DNA of 64,000 bases, from contig OX419757.1 in the NCBI GenBank assembly GCA_948567375.1, forward strand, positions 16,816,974 to 16,880,973, written 5' to 3'. The translations under genes were made by a program, and so were the position numbers. Under the pieces are notes generated by a model that was given only the letters and a program-made list of their open reading frames with translations, searched no databases and was not told where the DNA came from. Shown piece by piece: positions 11,454-22,884 of the stretch. The DNA is from Lunularia cruciata. Taxonomy: Eukaryota; Streptophyta; Marchantiopsida; Lunulariales; Lunulariaceae. Position 1 is the first letter of the stretch. Each line of letters begins with the position of its first letter.

Positions 11454-13324
11454 TTGAGGATTAGGCCATCAAACCATAGAGTCACAGTTCCTATGACTAA
11501 CACCACCAACACTTCACATTCAGATACACCATCTTCTTATTATTGGGAATCAAATTTTGAAGAAGGAGCTTTAGGTGTGGACACACGCATGGAAGAGGAG
11601 ACTTCCACGAAGGAGGATGAATCTAAATCTGATTCAAATGTGTATCCTTTGTGTGCTATGGATTTTGCACCTAAGCTAGAGGTTTTGAAGGACCAAGATA
11701 AATCACCATTGACACTTGAGGAGGTAGAGAGAATGTTATCTACCCTCAAGTATGGTCCAAATGTTACCAAGGAGGAGAAGGTGAGATTTGAGGAGATTTT
11801 CCGCAAGTTCATCCATGTGTTTGCTTTTAGTTACAAGGATTTGAAGGAAATCACCTTGGAAGAGCACAAGATAGAGGTGGAGTCACATGCAAGACCAATC
11901 CGCCAAAAACAATGTTGCATTAGCACACCAATATCTTTGGTTGTGAATGAGGAGATTGACAAGCTCAAGGAGGCCGGATTTATCTTTGAGGTGGAGAATT
12001 TAGAGTGGGTGTCTCCAATTGTGATTGTGAAGAAAAAGAATGGCAAGCTTCGGGTATGTGTGGATTACAAGAAGCTCAATGTTGTTACCAAGAAGGACTA
12101 CTACCCATTGCCATTCATTGATGAGATCTTGGAGGAGGTTACAAGTCATGAAAGGTACAGTTTTGGAGATGGTTATAGTAGATATAACCAAATCAAGATT
12201 GCACCAGAGCATCAACAACTCACCACATTCAACACACCTTGGAGAAATTATGCTTTCAAGGTCATGCCTTTTGGGCTTTGCAATGCTCCAGCCACATTCC
12301 AATGGTTCATGAACAAGGTATTTGAACCTTTGATTGGGAAACTTGTGAGAGACTTCATTGATGACTTTTGTGTCTATGGGAGCAAGGAGGAGCACTTTGA
12401 GCACCTAATCAAGGTCTTGCAATGCTTGGATGAGGCAAATGCATCACTCAACCCAGAGAAGTGCATTTTTGCATGTGAAGAAGGTCTACTTTTGGGGCAT
12501 ATCATCTCCAAGGATGAAATAGCAGTTGATCCTGAGAAGGTGAGGAAAATCTCAAACCTTCCATTCCCTTCTAGCTTGACAAAGTTACAACAATTCTTGG
12601 GGATGGTTGGGTACTATAAGAGGTTCATCTTCTCATTTTCCAACAAGGCTTATGCATTGACCATCTACATGAAGAAGGGTGTAGATTACATGGTGATTTT
12701 GGAAGACAAGGAGGCTCTCAAAGCTTTTGAGGAGCTCAAGCAATCCCTTGTTGTAGCTCCAATTCTTGCTAAACTTGATTGGAGTAAGCCTTTCATCCGC
12801 TACATTGATGCTTCTAATGTAGCTATAGGATGCACTCTTAGTCAATTAGACCAATATAGGCATGATTATCCAATAGCTTATGCTAGTAGGTAGATGGTTT
12901 CAGAAAAAAGAACTACTCTATCACGGAGAGAGAAGGGTTGGCTATGATCTTTGGTCTCAAGAAGTTTAGACACTACTTGATTGGAGGGAAAGCTACCATT
13001 GTCACGGATCAAAAGGCTTTGAAGTACATCTTCAAAAAGCCTAATGTTGAAGAGAGACTAGCAAGGTGGATGATACTCTTGTTTGAGTATGACTACACCA
13101 TTGTGGATAGGCCAGGAAAGAAACATGCAAATGCTGATTTGTTATCTAGGGCCTATGATCATGATGGATATGAGCTAGTGGATGATTCCTTTCCGGATGA
13201 GGAGCTCATGACAATCTCAATCACTCAAGAGGTTCCAATGGAGTACAAGGAGATTGTGGATTTTATGACAAGAGGTAACTATCCAGAAGGAATGCATGCT
13301 AGGGAGAGGAAGGCCTTGCAGTAA
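11454..13324 (+). pseudogene. pol: A1 reverse transcriptase and RNase H
   Basis: RT palm and fingers: EEIDKLKEAGFI, SPIVIVKKKNGKLRVCVDYK, PFGLCNAPATFQ and the active-site box FIDDFCVYG (about residue 305 of the first frame). The connection domain follows (FLGMVGYYKRFI), then RNase H starting YIDASNVAIGCTLSQ and continuing in 12938-13324 (VTDQKALKYIF, RPGKKHANADLLSR). The DDF variant of the Y-x-D-D box is typical of Athila/Tat elements. These enzymes copy element RNA and remove the template strand. About one or two breaks. Confidence 0.85.
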
Positions 13325-13541
13325 GATCTAGACCTTACACAATGGTGGAGGATATTCTTTTTCACCAAGGAACAGATGGTCTACTTTGAAGTGCAATGGG
13401 TAAGGAAGAGTCTATCCTACTCATAAAGGAGTTTCATGAAGGTTTAGTGTGTGGAGGACACTTTGTAGGAAAGGTGACTGCTTTTAAGATTCTAGATGCA
13501 GGTTACTATTAGGGAGGGATTTTCAAGGATTGTCTTGATTA

Positions 13542-14510
13542 TTGCCAAACTGTCATGTTTGTCAAGCTTTTTCTGGAAAGTCTACTACCAGTCTACCTCT
13601 TAGATCAATTCCATTGTTAAGACCTTTTGAGAAGTGGAGAATTGATTTTGTAGGTCCTCTCAATAGAACCCCAAGGAACAATCGGTACATTGTTGTAGTT
13701 ACTTATTATCTTACCAAGTGGGTTGATGCTAGACCATTGAGGGACAAGAATGAAGATGAAGTTGGGAGATTTCATTATGAACAAATTATCACTAGGTTTG
13801 GGTGCCCTTTGGAGTTGGTTTCTGATAGAGGAGGAGAGTTTACAGGAAGCATCACTACAGCAATGCTACAATATTTCTCTATCACACATAGAGTAACTAC
13901 ATCCTATAAGCCAAATTCCAATGGCTTGGCAGAGAGAACCAATCAGACCTTGTGCATGATGTTGGCCAAAGATGTAGAAATAGAGAGGGCTAAGCATCAT
14001 TAGGACAAGAGGATCCATGCAGTGTTGTGGGAGTATAGGACGACTATGAAGACTTCCACCGGATATTCTCCATTTCATTTGGTATATGGTATTGAGTCTA
14101 CCTTACCTATTCACTTTGACCCTCATACCTTCCAAAGCATTCATAGGAGATTGAAGAAAGCACATGGAGGTGATGCATAGAAGTCAAGGAAGGATCAACT
14201 CATGGAATTGGAGGAGGCAAGAGCAGTTGTTATGGTTTGAGTGGAGCAAGCCCAAAGGAAACAAAAAGAGAGCTATGACAAGAGGCAAGGCAAGAAGAAG
14301 GTGGAGCCTTTCAAAGAAGGTGATTGGGTAATGTTATTTGATTCCATTTGATTCAAGAGTGCAAAAGAAGTTTTTGCCTAAGTACTTTGGACCTTTCATA
14401 GTGGAGAAGGTGTGGGGCAATTACACCTATGATCTCAAGGAATTGGGAGGAAGACACTTTGATAGGATTAACCATGATAAGTTGAAGATGTACCATAGAA
14501 GGTAGAGAGG
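13542..14510 (+). pseudogene. A1 integrase
   Basis: The DDE core is clear: first Asp in WRIDFVGPL, second in LVSDRGGEF, Glu in NGLAERTNQT. The zinc-binding region begins upstream (CHVCQAF near 13545). The C-terminal part (PKYFGPFIVEKV, INHDKLKMYHRR, to about 14504) is the usual SH3-like module, and no chromodomain follows. It joins element DNA to the chromosome. Broken; a few breaks. Confidence 0.8.
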
Positions 14511-14553
14511 CCTTCATTTTGAGGACAAAGTGAAAACTTAGTCCGGAGGTAAA

Positions 14554-14914
14554 TGTAACACCCATTTGTGCATGTGTGTGGTATTGTGATATTTAGCTTG
14601 GTATTACAAGTACTTAAGGGATATTATTTATAGAGATAAAGGATGGTTCTATATTAGTTATGGTTAGCTAAAGTTAGTCATAGCTAAGATAGAGGGGACT
14701 TTACTTTAGAGGAAGTAGAAAAGATGAGCACCACTATTTTGGATTTTAGTGTGTTGACTTGGTATTATTCCTAGGTGTTTGGCTTTGAGGAAAGAGTTGA
14801 GAACTCTTGGGCCCGCAAGCCTTTTTGTTTTGGATTTTTCTTTAGTCCAAGAATAGCCCATGTGAAGGAATCCTTGACTTAGTGGTTGGGTCAAGATAAG
14901 ACCACATACTTAGG
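14554..14914 (+). repeat. A1 3' LTR, truncated
   Basis: Begins TGTAACACCC directly after the purine-containing GTCCGGAGGTAAA, as expected for the 3' LTR behind a polypurine tract. It is cut about halfway and joined to a repeated copy of the element's 3' UTR. Confidence 0.8.
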
Positions 14915-14991
14915 GGACCTTCACTTTCAGGACAAAGTGAAAGAGAGACCTTCACTTTCAGGACAAAGTGAAAACTTAGTCCGGGGATAAA
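14914..14991 (+). repeat. Duplicated 3' UTR / polypurine segment between A1 and A2
   Basis: ACCTTCACTTTCAGGACAAA occurs twice (about 14917 and 14949) and resembles the segment before the A1 3' LTR (14513-14530). It ends GTCCGGGGATAAA right before the next LTR, so a second polypurine tract with its own LTR is joined here. This is the mark of recombination between element ends. Confidence 0.7.
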
Positions 14992-15683
14992 TGTAACACC
15001 CATTTGTGCATGTGTGTGGTATTGTGATATTTAGCTTGGTATAACAAGTACTTAAGAGATATTATTTATATAGAGATGAAGGATGGTTCTACATTAGTCA
15101 TGATAAGCTAAAGTTAGTCATAGCTAAGATAAAGGGGACCTTACTTTAGAGGAAGTGGAAAAGATGAACACCACTATTTTGGATTCTAGTGTGTTGACTT
15201 GGTATTATTCCTAGGTGTTTAGCTTTGAGGAAAGAGTTGAGAACTCTTGAGCATACAAGCCTTTTTGTTTTGGATTCTTCTTTAGTCCAAGGATAGCCCA
15301 TGTGAAGGAATCCTTGACTTAGTGGTTGGGTCAAGATAAGATCACATGCTTGGGGGAATATGCCCATGTGAATGGATATTCCTTTCTACTTTTTGACTTT
15401 ACTTGACTTTTAGTCTAGTAACTTGAGTTACTCCAGTAATTAGTAACTTTGGTACGTAATTATTTCACAAGTATATAAACAAGGGGTGAGGAGGTACTCA
15501 TCATCCTTTCATTTGCAACTATCTCTTTCTCATTGAGTTCTCTAGTGAGCAATATCTTGAGTTTTGGAGTGTTAGCCTTGGAGGAGTATGATGGAGTTGG
15601 AGTTCCTTGCCTTCTTAGTCCATGGTGCGCTACCATAATAGCCATCAAAGGTTCATCCCGAGTGAGAGACAAGCCGGCCCACA
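14992..15683 (+). repeat. Complete family A LTR (A2 5' LTR)
   Basis: 692 bp, TGTAACACCC to GCCGGCCCACA. It contains TATATAAA (15472-15479) about 210 bp before its end, a probable promoter core. It is the clearest full-length reference for the family in this window. Confidence 0.9.
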
Positions 15684-15687
15684 TTTT

Positions 15688-15705
15688 TGGTTCCGTTGCC
15701 GGGAC
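15688..15705 (+). promoter_or_regulatory. A2 primer-binding site, tRNA-Asp-like
   Basis: TGGTTCCGTTGCCGGGAC lies four bases after the LTR end. It resembles the plant tRNA-Asp complement (TGGCGCCGTTGCCGGGGA) but differs at several positions. The same place in A5 (62538-62555) and A3 (22174-22191, -) differs too, so another tRNA or a decayed site is possible. Confidence 0.55.
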
Positions 15706-16541
15706 CTCTCTAGAAGGCAAGATAATGTTCCGTGTTCAATTCTACATTAGGCAGAAGGAGGCTATGAGAGCTCACTTAGAGAGAACATTAGGAGAGGAGA
15801 GGGCTGAACTTATGTTGGAGAACCAAGATCCATTTGTATACCTTGTAGTTCATTATGATGTCTTTGAAGTGATTTTGTACATCTTGTACACATGAGAGGA
15901 TTTGGAGAGATTGTGTGAGGTGGATTGCAGATTTTGGGGATTAAGGTGATTTTGGGCAAAATCTCAAGTTTAAGATCTGGATTGGAAATTTCTACACATG
16001 ATAGCTTGGGTTATTTTTCATTTAGCACACTTGAAATTATTTTGAGAGCTACTATGCGCACTGGGTTAGAATTTTAGAAAGTTGATAGGGTAAACTGCTC
16101 CCGCAACTGCATGCTCTCTGGAAAATTGTACATAGTCTGCCATTTCTTCAATTTTCAGTGAATTTTCCTAAATATTTTCAAGAAAATTCAGTGCATTGTA
16201 TTTTACGTGCTGCCACAAAAATTAGAGAAGGTCATTGTTGCACCTGGAGTTATGAGTTTTTGAAGTGAAGGGGGTGGTTTTCAGACCAAATCTGAAATAT
16301 GTGTGCTGAATAGAAAGGTTTCTAGGCCATATGGCTGGATGAAAAGAGCTGTAACTTTTCAGGGAAGGACACCATGGAGTTTTGATCACGTGTGCAAAAT
16401 TTCAGAGGACTATCACATACAAGTTAAGAGATCTTAGTGAAATTGTGAGCAAGGGTCAATTCTGCAGAGTGGAGATCTCATGCATGAGGAGTTTGAGAGC
16501 AACAAAAAGCATGTTTGAGTGTTTAGATTCATCTTGGAAAC

Positions 16542-17240
16542 ATGGAGGGTCACCAAGAGTGGGAATTGAGACTATGCAAGGTTCCCCAAGGGTTTGAGGT
16601 GATTTTAGGGGTGGATTTGAGGAAAAGAGAGTCCAGATTTTACATAGTGTTGAGGAAGGGTGGAGATGATGTGGAGACTATTATGATTGGCATAGGGGCC
16701 ATGCTCACCAATAATTTTGATGGAGGATTGAGACCACAAATTAGAAGCAAGGTGAGATATGAGAAACCTTCTTCCAAGGTTGAAGCTATCAAGATCGCAA
16801 TTCGTATGGAGGAGAGTTTGGAAAGGGATGAGAGTGATTTGGTGGTGAAGGAGGTTGTGTATCCTCCTCAAGGCTACAAGTATGGTGGAACTTCTGAAAC
16901 TTTGGTAGCAAGGGTTGCACCACAAGTAATAGTTGCTCCAATTCTTGCACCTTCACCAAAGGATCCACTTCAAACCATCACTGAACAACTTGCGGATCTC
17001 AAGATCAATGTGGTGCAACTATGGGAGAAGAGAGAGGTGGATCAAAATGTAGGGAGAGGGCCTAGGAGTTATGGAAACTATCCATATAGAGGAGGCCAAC
17101 CAGCCAACAATTTCAATGATAGAAATTGTTTTGGTTGTGGAGGATGAGCCCATATCCAAAGGAATTGCCCAAATTTCACTTACCATGGAGGAAAGGGTTG
17201 TGAGGGAGCCAATAGAGGGAAAGAGGGAAGTAGTGAAACC
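16542..17240 (+). pseudogene. gag: A2 gag, shortened
   Basis: The leader-proximal coding segment joins directly to the Gag C-terminal half (RKGGDDVETIMIGIGAML, LRPQIRSKVRYEKPSSKVEA). A knuckle begins NCFGCGG near 17128 and continues toward NCP near 17163. It is broken with internal loss, and gives the Gag C-terminal part that A1 lacks. Confidence 0.7.
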
Positions 17241-17596
17241 CAAGTGGCTCCTAATCCCATCAAAGGTAAGAGGATAAAATCCATAGATGTGATTGAGAGC
17301 AAGTATGAGAAGGGAGAGTGCTCAAACTCCAAGGGTTTTAATTTTGAGCCTTTGGCACAAGAGAAGAAGAGAGCTCGTTTTGCAGAGGATGTTCATTCTT
17401 CTCAAGGATTTACTCCAAGCAAGGATACTCCTATGTCTACTAGGAGCACTCGCACCTCAACACCATCAACAACAAAGACTCCAAGGAAGAAGTTGGGGAT
17501 GGAGGATTCTTGATTTCAAAGCAAAAATTTTAACTACAATGTGTTGAAGGATGTTAATAGCCACAAGGCTAACATGACAATGGGCCAATTGATTGC

Positions 17597-18005
17597 TTGA
17601 ACCCTACCTTGAGAAAGGAGCTTAGAGGTGGTTTGAGTTCTACAAGGAGCAAGAGGAAGAAGAAGGCAAAAGCTCTAGTATCAATGGGGGTGGTGGATGC
17701 CAGGCCAGCACCATGGGAGGCTTGTGAATATACCTCCAATATCGATGTGAGAGTGAATGGTCATAACATCAAGGATGCATTGGTTGATGGAGGATCAACA
17801 CTAAATGCCATGTCAAAAAGGTTGATGAAGAAGTTGGGTATGACACCCTCAAGACCTTCAACATTTGTGGTGAGCATGGCAAACAAGCAACAAGATTGAC
17901 CAGTAGGGGTGATGGATAAAGTGGTAGTTTTAGTTATGGGAGTTCAAAATCTCATGACTTGCCATGTCTTGAAGGATTCAAGCTATGAATTTCTACTTGG
18001 GAGGC
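17597..18005 (+). pseudogene. A2 aspartic protease region, interrupted by B3
   Basis: Same domain as in A1: VNGHNIKDALVDGGSTLNAM holds the catalytic D-G-G-S, followed by VVSMANKQQ and the MTCHVLKDSSYEFLLGR strand. It runs straight into the B3 insertion within the LLGRPWL-equivalent motif, and the linker resumes at 19902. Confidence 0.75.
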
Positions 18006-19901
18006 TGTGGTACACACATTTTTCATTTTGGATGAGTTTGAAGAAGAAGTGCCTTGCTGAAACCAAATTGAAACCAAATGGAGAAGAAATGAGAGGAAAT
18101 TTGTATTTTGATCAAGCCCGAAGAAGTCTTCTTTGTGTCAAATGAAGACGGACTCAACCAGGATTGAAAGAGGGCAGACCCAAAGGAGGAATGGAAGTTA
18201 CAGGTCAAGATTCTTGCAGGGGCTATATCTCAATGTTCACAAGTCCAAATCAAGCGTGCTATATCTCGTTGGAAGCGTCTTGTTTAGGGCTTTCTATTGC
18301 TACCAAAATTGCAAAGTTTGGAAGTTTGTAAATTTAAAGTTTTGGGAGTAACTGTACAAAGTAGTTTAGTGTCTTCGGGTTGGCGTCTTCGGACCTCGGA
18401 CTTGAGACTTTGGACTTCGCACTTGAGTCTTCGGTCTTCGGATTTTGGACTTCAGATTTACATAACTTTGGGTTAGAAGCTTCTTTGACTCAAGACAAAG
18501 ATGACTGTTTCTGAGATAGTCGGACCTCGGAGTGCAATGAAAATGAATTTAGGAATCTTGCTAGAGGCATTAGAGAGAGTTAGGATAGAGAAAGAATAGA
18601 TAGTTAGGATACCCGTGACTTCAATTTCAGTTCTGATTGAAAATGGAATAGGAATTGAAGGAGAAGTAGTAGTAGTGAATAAACCCAAAGTGCAAGATCA
18701 GATTGTAAGTGTTTTTGGGTCAATAACATGAGTGATTAGGGGAAAGTGGGTTACAAATTGAAGGCGTAGATATTGTTTAGATGCTTTCAATTACAATTTG
18801 TGATGAGGATATAGTAGAATTAGCAAAGGAATTGATTGTAATTAGACCCAATGTTGTAGAAGTAGGAGTACAGGTGTCATCGGACTTGTTATTTGATACA
18901 TTAGAGAAGAGTGGGTCAGGAGATAAGGATGTAGATGGATTACTTGTGAGCTCAATTGTAGATTGTAGTGTAGAAGTAGTAGAAATAGTGAAGGAATTGG
19001 TAGAATTAGCTATACTCAAAGAAGGAGAAATAGTAGGAAAATCATCGGGTTTGGAAGCCGATGATGAGGTAGACATCAGATCAGGATAAGTGTCAATTTT
19101 GAGATAGGAAGAGGCAGATATGAAGAGGCAGATATGAAGAGATAGATTGTCAATTGGGATTTGTAGGTAGGAAAAGATGTTAGGAAGCGGTGCAGAGGTA
19201 GGAAGAACTTCTGTTTGCTTCAGTATTTAAGTGGGGCATTTGTAGTCTTATGTTATTCATATTCATATTTCTGAAGATAGATAAAGTGAAGTGCTGTTCT
19301 AAGTGCTCGTCGCTTAAGCTTAATTCCGATTGTCAATTTTGTGTTTGTAGTTGTGAGTGTGTGTAGAATTCCAAAGAGCAAGTCAGTATGTCTGTGGATG
19401 TTGGAATTTGCAGCCTTGATCTTCATTCTATGTGTTTGATCTTGAGTGAAGTGCATTGGAGCAATGCCTTGACAGATTTGAGAAGAATTGTAGTGTTGGT
19501 AGTATTTTGCATTTGTGCGTGCAACACAAAGTTGATGTGAAGCAATTTTGATCGAGGAAGTTGTGCCTTCAATGGAAGGGTAGAACACAATTCTAAGGCA
19601 AAATTGTTCTTTGCAATGGAGTGCCGTCTTTGGGAGAATTTGAATCATCACAATCAAGAGTTGTTTGGACAGAATTTGCTATGTTGTGATTATGTGTGTG
19701 TATTTGTGACAAGTTGTCAAGATTGTGAGCTTGTTACTCTCTTCTGGGTGTAGTTTCTACCTGAGAGATTAAAGAAGCAATCAAGAAGAACTGCAATTGT
19801 GACTTTTGACTTTGTATTTGGACATTTCTGAATAGTATCTTTGCGGGAACAAACTTTACTTACCTGATTACAACAAAAGTGATATTTGCCGGGTTGTCAC
19901 A
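18006..19901 (+). mobile_element. B3: shortened solo LTR of family B
   Basis: A 1,896-bp unit from TGTGGTACACAC to GGGTTGTCACA in the A2 protease. Flanks GAGGC (18001-18005) and CAGGC (19902-19906) form a 5-bp duplication with one change. It keeps the LTR start, the acidic C-terminal tail of the U3 ORF (18781-19089) and the 0.8-kb promoter-bearing tail, with TATTTAAG at 19224-19231. About half of the full LTR has been lost internally. The repeated CTTCGGACC/CTTCGGTC-like stretch near 18375-18450 is CG- and TTCGG-rich. Confidence 0.8.
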
Positions 19902-20879
19902 CAGGCCATGGTTGAGAGCAGCATGCACAACTGATTGATGGCACAAAGGGTACTTGAGGATTGGGCCATCAAACCATAGAGTCACAATTCCTATGACCCA
20001 CACTATCTTCTAATTATTGGGAATCAGATTCTGAAGAAGGAGCTTCAGGTGTGGACACAAGCATGGAGGAAGAGACTTCCATGGAGGAGGATGAAACTCT
20101 CCTCCATATGAATTGCAATCTTGATAGCTTCAACCTTGGAAGAAGGTTTCTCATATCTCACCTTGCTTCTAATTTGTGGTCTCAATCTTCCCAAGAAATT
20201 CTTGGTGAGCATGGCCCCTATGCCAATCATAATAGTCTCCACATCATCTCCACCCTTCCCTAATACTCTACAAAATTTGGACTTTAACTTTTCCACTCTT
20301 ACCACATAGACCCTCACTTTCTTTCCATCTCCTTGCTTGAGAAAAGTTACAACAATGATCAATCTCTCATAACTCTCATCAAGAAGAAAGTTCTCAATGA
20401 GTGCTGAAGTCAAAGTCTCCCAAGACTCTTCTTGCCCATCTGTCCTCTCTCTCTTTTGTTATTTTGACTCATACCATGTAAGTGCTGCATCCTCAAAGAA
20501 ATCTCGTAATAATGAGGCCCACTCATTCTTCCTCCTCTCATTGTTTCCTATGCAAGCTCTCTTGAAGTCTCTCACAAAGGCCTCCACATCTTCTCTATCC
20601 TTGCCAAAGAAAACCAGAAGTTTCCCCATCTTAACCTCTCACTATCTCTCTTTTCTCTCAAATTTTTTTTCTTTTTTTTTCTCTCACTCTTGAACTAATA
20701 AAGTATGTACATGACTAACACTATTTGAGAGTAATCCACCCTAGGGAACACAAAAGGTTCAGGTTAATCCAAAATTTCTATAACAACATCAAATCCTAGA
20801 GTGCATATTAATCTAACTCTCATAGATAGTTTATCCATAAGTTGAAAGATTATCTCCATCACTAATCTTGAGAACTAGC

Positions 20880-21233
20880 TTATGAAGGTGGTAGTATTTC
20901 TGTAGCTATACTAAGACTCTCTCCAAGATCCTTCACCAAATTCTCCAAAAGTGATTTTACTCCGCTACACTCATGTCCTTTTGGAAGTCCTTCAACTCCA
21001 CAAACCTCACACAACTCCTTGGTCTTAGATCTTCTCCCTCCCAATCTTGGTGAAGAAGGTCCAACATGCAAACCCAAGTCAAGTAAGCCTCTCCTTTCCC
21101 TTAATCTCTTGCTCTCAAAGGTCAATGGACATGAACTTGCCTTACGTCCCTTCTTTCCACATAGAAAGCACTTAGACTCATTCTTTCCTCCAAGTAGTGT
21201 AGGTTTTTGGATCCTCTCTAACACTCTCTTCAA
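20880..21233 (-). pseudogene. A3 zinc-knuckle ORF upstream of gag
   Basis: A 117-codon frame with the CCHC knuckle CFLCGKKGRKASSC (a variant of C-x2-C-x4-H-x4-C) and the second cluster ELCEVCGVEGLPKGHEC, then a Ser-rich end (ILPPS). It confirms that the extra ORF is a family A feature, since A1 and A5 have the same order. Function unknown. Confidence 0.6.
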
Positions 21234-22195
21234 ATTCTATTGTAAACTTTCTTTTCCTCAAATCCACCCTTACAATCACCTCAAACCCTTGGGAAACCTT
21301 ACATAGTCTCAATTTCCACTCTTGATGACACTCCATGTTCCCAAGATGAATCTAAACACTCAAACATACTTTTTGCTGCTCTCAAACTCCTCATGCATGA
21401 GGTCTCCTCTCTGTAGAATTAACCCTTCCTCACAATGTCACTCAAATCTTTCAACCCTAGTATGTCACATTCCTCTAAAATTTCACATACTTGATCACAC
21501 CTCTAGGGTGCACTTCCTTGCAAAATTTCAGCTCTTTTCATCAAGCGATTTGGCTTAGACACCTCTCTATTCAGCACACATATTCCAGATTTGGTATGAA
21601 AACCACCCCCTTCACTTCAAAAACTCATAACTCCCTACGCGAGAATGATCTCTCTCTAATTTTTTGGCAGCAAGTAGTATACAATGCACTTAATTTTCTT
21701 GGAAATTCTTAAAATAATTCACTAAATATTGAAGAAATGATAGACTCTGTACAATTTTCCAGAGAGCATGCCGTTGCGGGAGCAGTTTACCCTATCAACT
21801 TTCAAAAATTCTAGCCTTGTGCGCATAATAGCTCTCACAATAATTTTAAGTGTGATAACTTAAAAATAACCCAAGCTATCATGTGTAGAAATTTCAAGTC
21901 TAGATCACAAACTTGAGATTTTGCCCAAAAATCACCTTAATCCCCAAAATCTGTAATCCATCTCACACAATCTCTCCAAATCCTCTCATGTGTATAAGAT
22001 GTATAAAATCACCTCAAAGACATCATAATGAACTACAGTGTATACAAATAGATCTTGGTTCTCTAACATAAGTTCAGCCCTCTCCTCTCTTAATGTTCTC
22101 TCCAAGTGAGCTCTCATAGCCTCCTTCTGCCTAATGTAGAATTGAACGGAACATTATCTTGCCTCCTGGAGAGGTCCTGTCAATGGAATCAAAAA

Positions 22196-22884
22196 TGTGA
22201 GCCGGCCTATCTCTCACTCGGGATGAACCTTTGATGGCTATTATGGTAACGCACCATGGACTAAGAAGGCAAAGAACCCCAACTCCATCATACTCCTCCA
22301 AGGCTAACACTCCAAGACTCAAGACATTGCTCACTAGAGAACTCAATGAGAGAGATAATTGCAAATGAAAGGATGATGAGTACCTCCTCACCCCTTGTTT
22401 ATATACTTGTGAAATAGTTACGTACCAAAGTTACTAATTACCGTAGTAACTCAAGTTACTAGACTAAAAGTCAAGTGAAGTCAAAAAGTAGAAAGAAATA
22501 TCCATTCACATGGGCATATTCCACTAGCATGTGATCTTATCTTGAGCCAACCACTTAGTCAAGGATTTTTTCACATGGGCTATCCTTGGACTAAAGAAGA
22601 ATCCAAAACAAAAAGGCTTGGAGGCCCAAGAGTTCTCAACTCTTTCCTCAAAGCCAAACACCTAGGAATAATACCAAGTCAACACACTAAAATCCAAAAT
22701 AGTGGTGCTCATCTTTTCTACTTCCTCTAAAGTAAGGTCCCCTCTATCTTAGTTATGACTAACTTTAGCTAACCATGACTAATAAAGAACCATCCTTTAT
22801 CTCTATATAAATAATATCTCTTAAGTACTTGTAATACCAAGCTAAATATCACAATACCACACACATGCACAAATGGGTGTTACA
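22196..22884 (-). repeat. Complete family A LTR (A3 5' LTR)
   Basis: 689 bp, TGTAACACCC (22884) to GCCGGCTCACA (22196) on the minus strand, closely similar to the LTR at 14992-15683. Followed on the minus strand by a tRNA-Asp-like primer site. Confidence 0.9.

Larger units (their letters stand above)
4499..14914 (+). mobile_element. A1: family A Ty3/gypsy element (Athila/Tat-like), broken, hosting B2
   Basis: Order: 5' LTR piece (4499 to about 4930), leader, zinc-knuckle ORF, insertion of solo LTR B2 (5829-9612), gag, protease, RT-RNase H, integrase, then a 3' LTR piece (14554-14914). The RT signature PFGLCNAPATFQ plus a DDF-type active site, the integrase without chromodomain, and the leader followed by an extra ORF fit the Athila/Tat side of Ty3/gypsy. 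The 5' LTR lacks its 3' part and the primer site, joining straight into the leader. The copy carries roughly half a dozen to ten breaks besides the B2 insertion. It abuts A2 through a short repeated 3' UTR. Confidence 0.85.
14992..20093 (+). mobile_element. A2: family A element, 5' part, hosting B3
   Basis: A complete 692-bp LTR (14992-15683), primer site, leader, a shortened gag region, protease, and then the protease-RT linker up to an inverted junction at about 20093, where minus-strand A3 begins. RT, RNase H, integrase and 3' LTR are absent. Solo LTR B3 lies inside its protease region. Broken, with around half a dozen or more breaks plus internal losses. Its LTR also serves as the terminal LTR behind A1, so A1 and A2 form a tandem sharing an LTR. 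Confidence 0.8.
20094..22884 (-). mobile_element. A3: inverted, truncated family A element (5' half)
   Basis: Read on the minus strand: complete LTR (22884-22196), primer site (22191-22174), leader, zinc-knuckle ORF (21233-20880), gag start near 20630, and gag to 20094, where it meets A2 head-on. Protease to 3' LTR are missing. At 22885 it abuts C3 RNase H sequence, so A3 probably inserted into C3. Its gag repeats the A1 gag start region in inverted orientation. Broken; several breaks. Confidence 0.8.
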
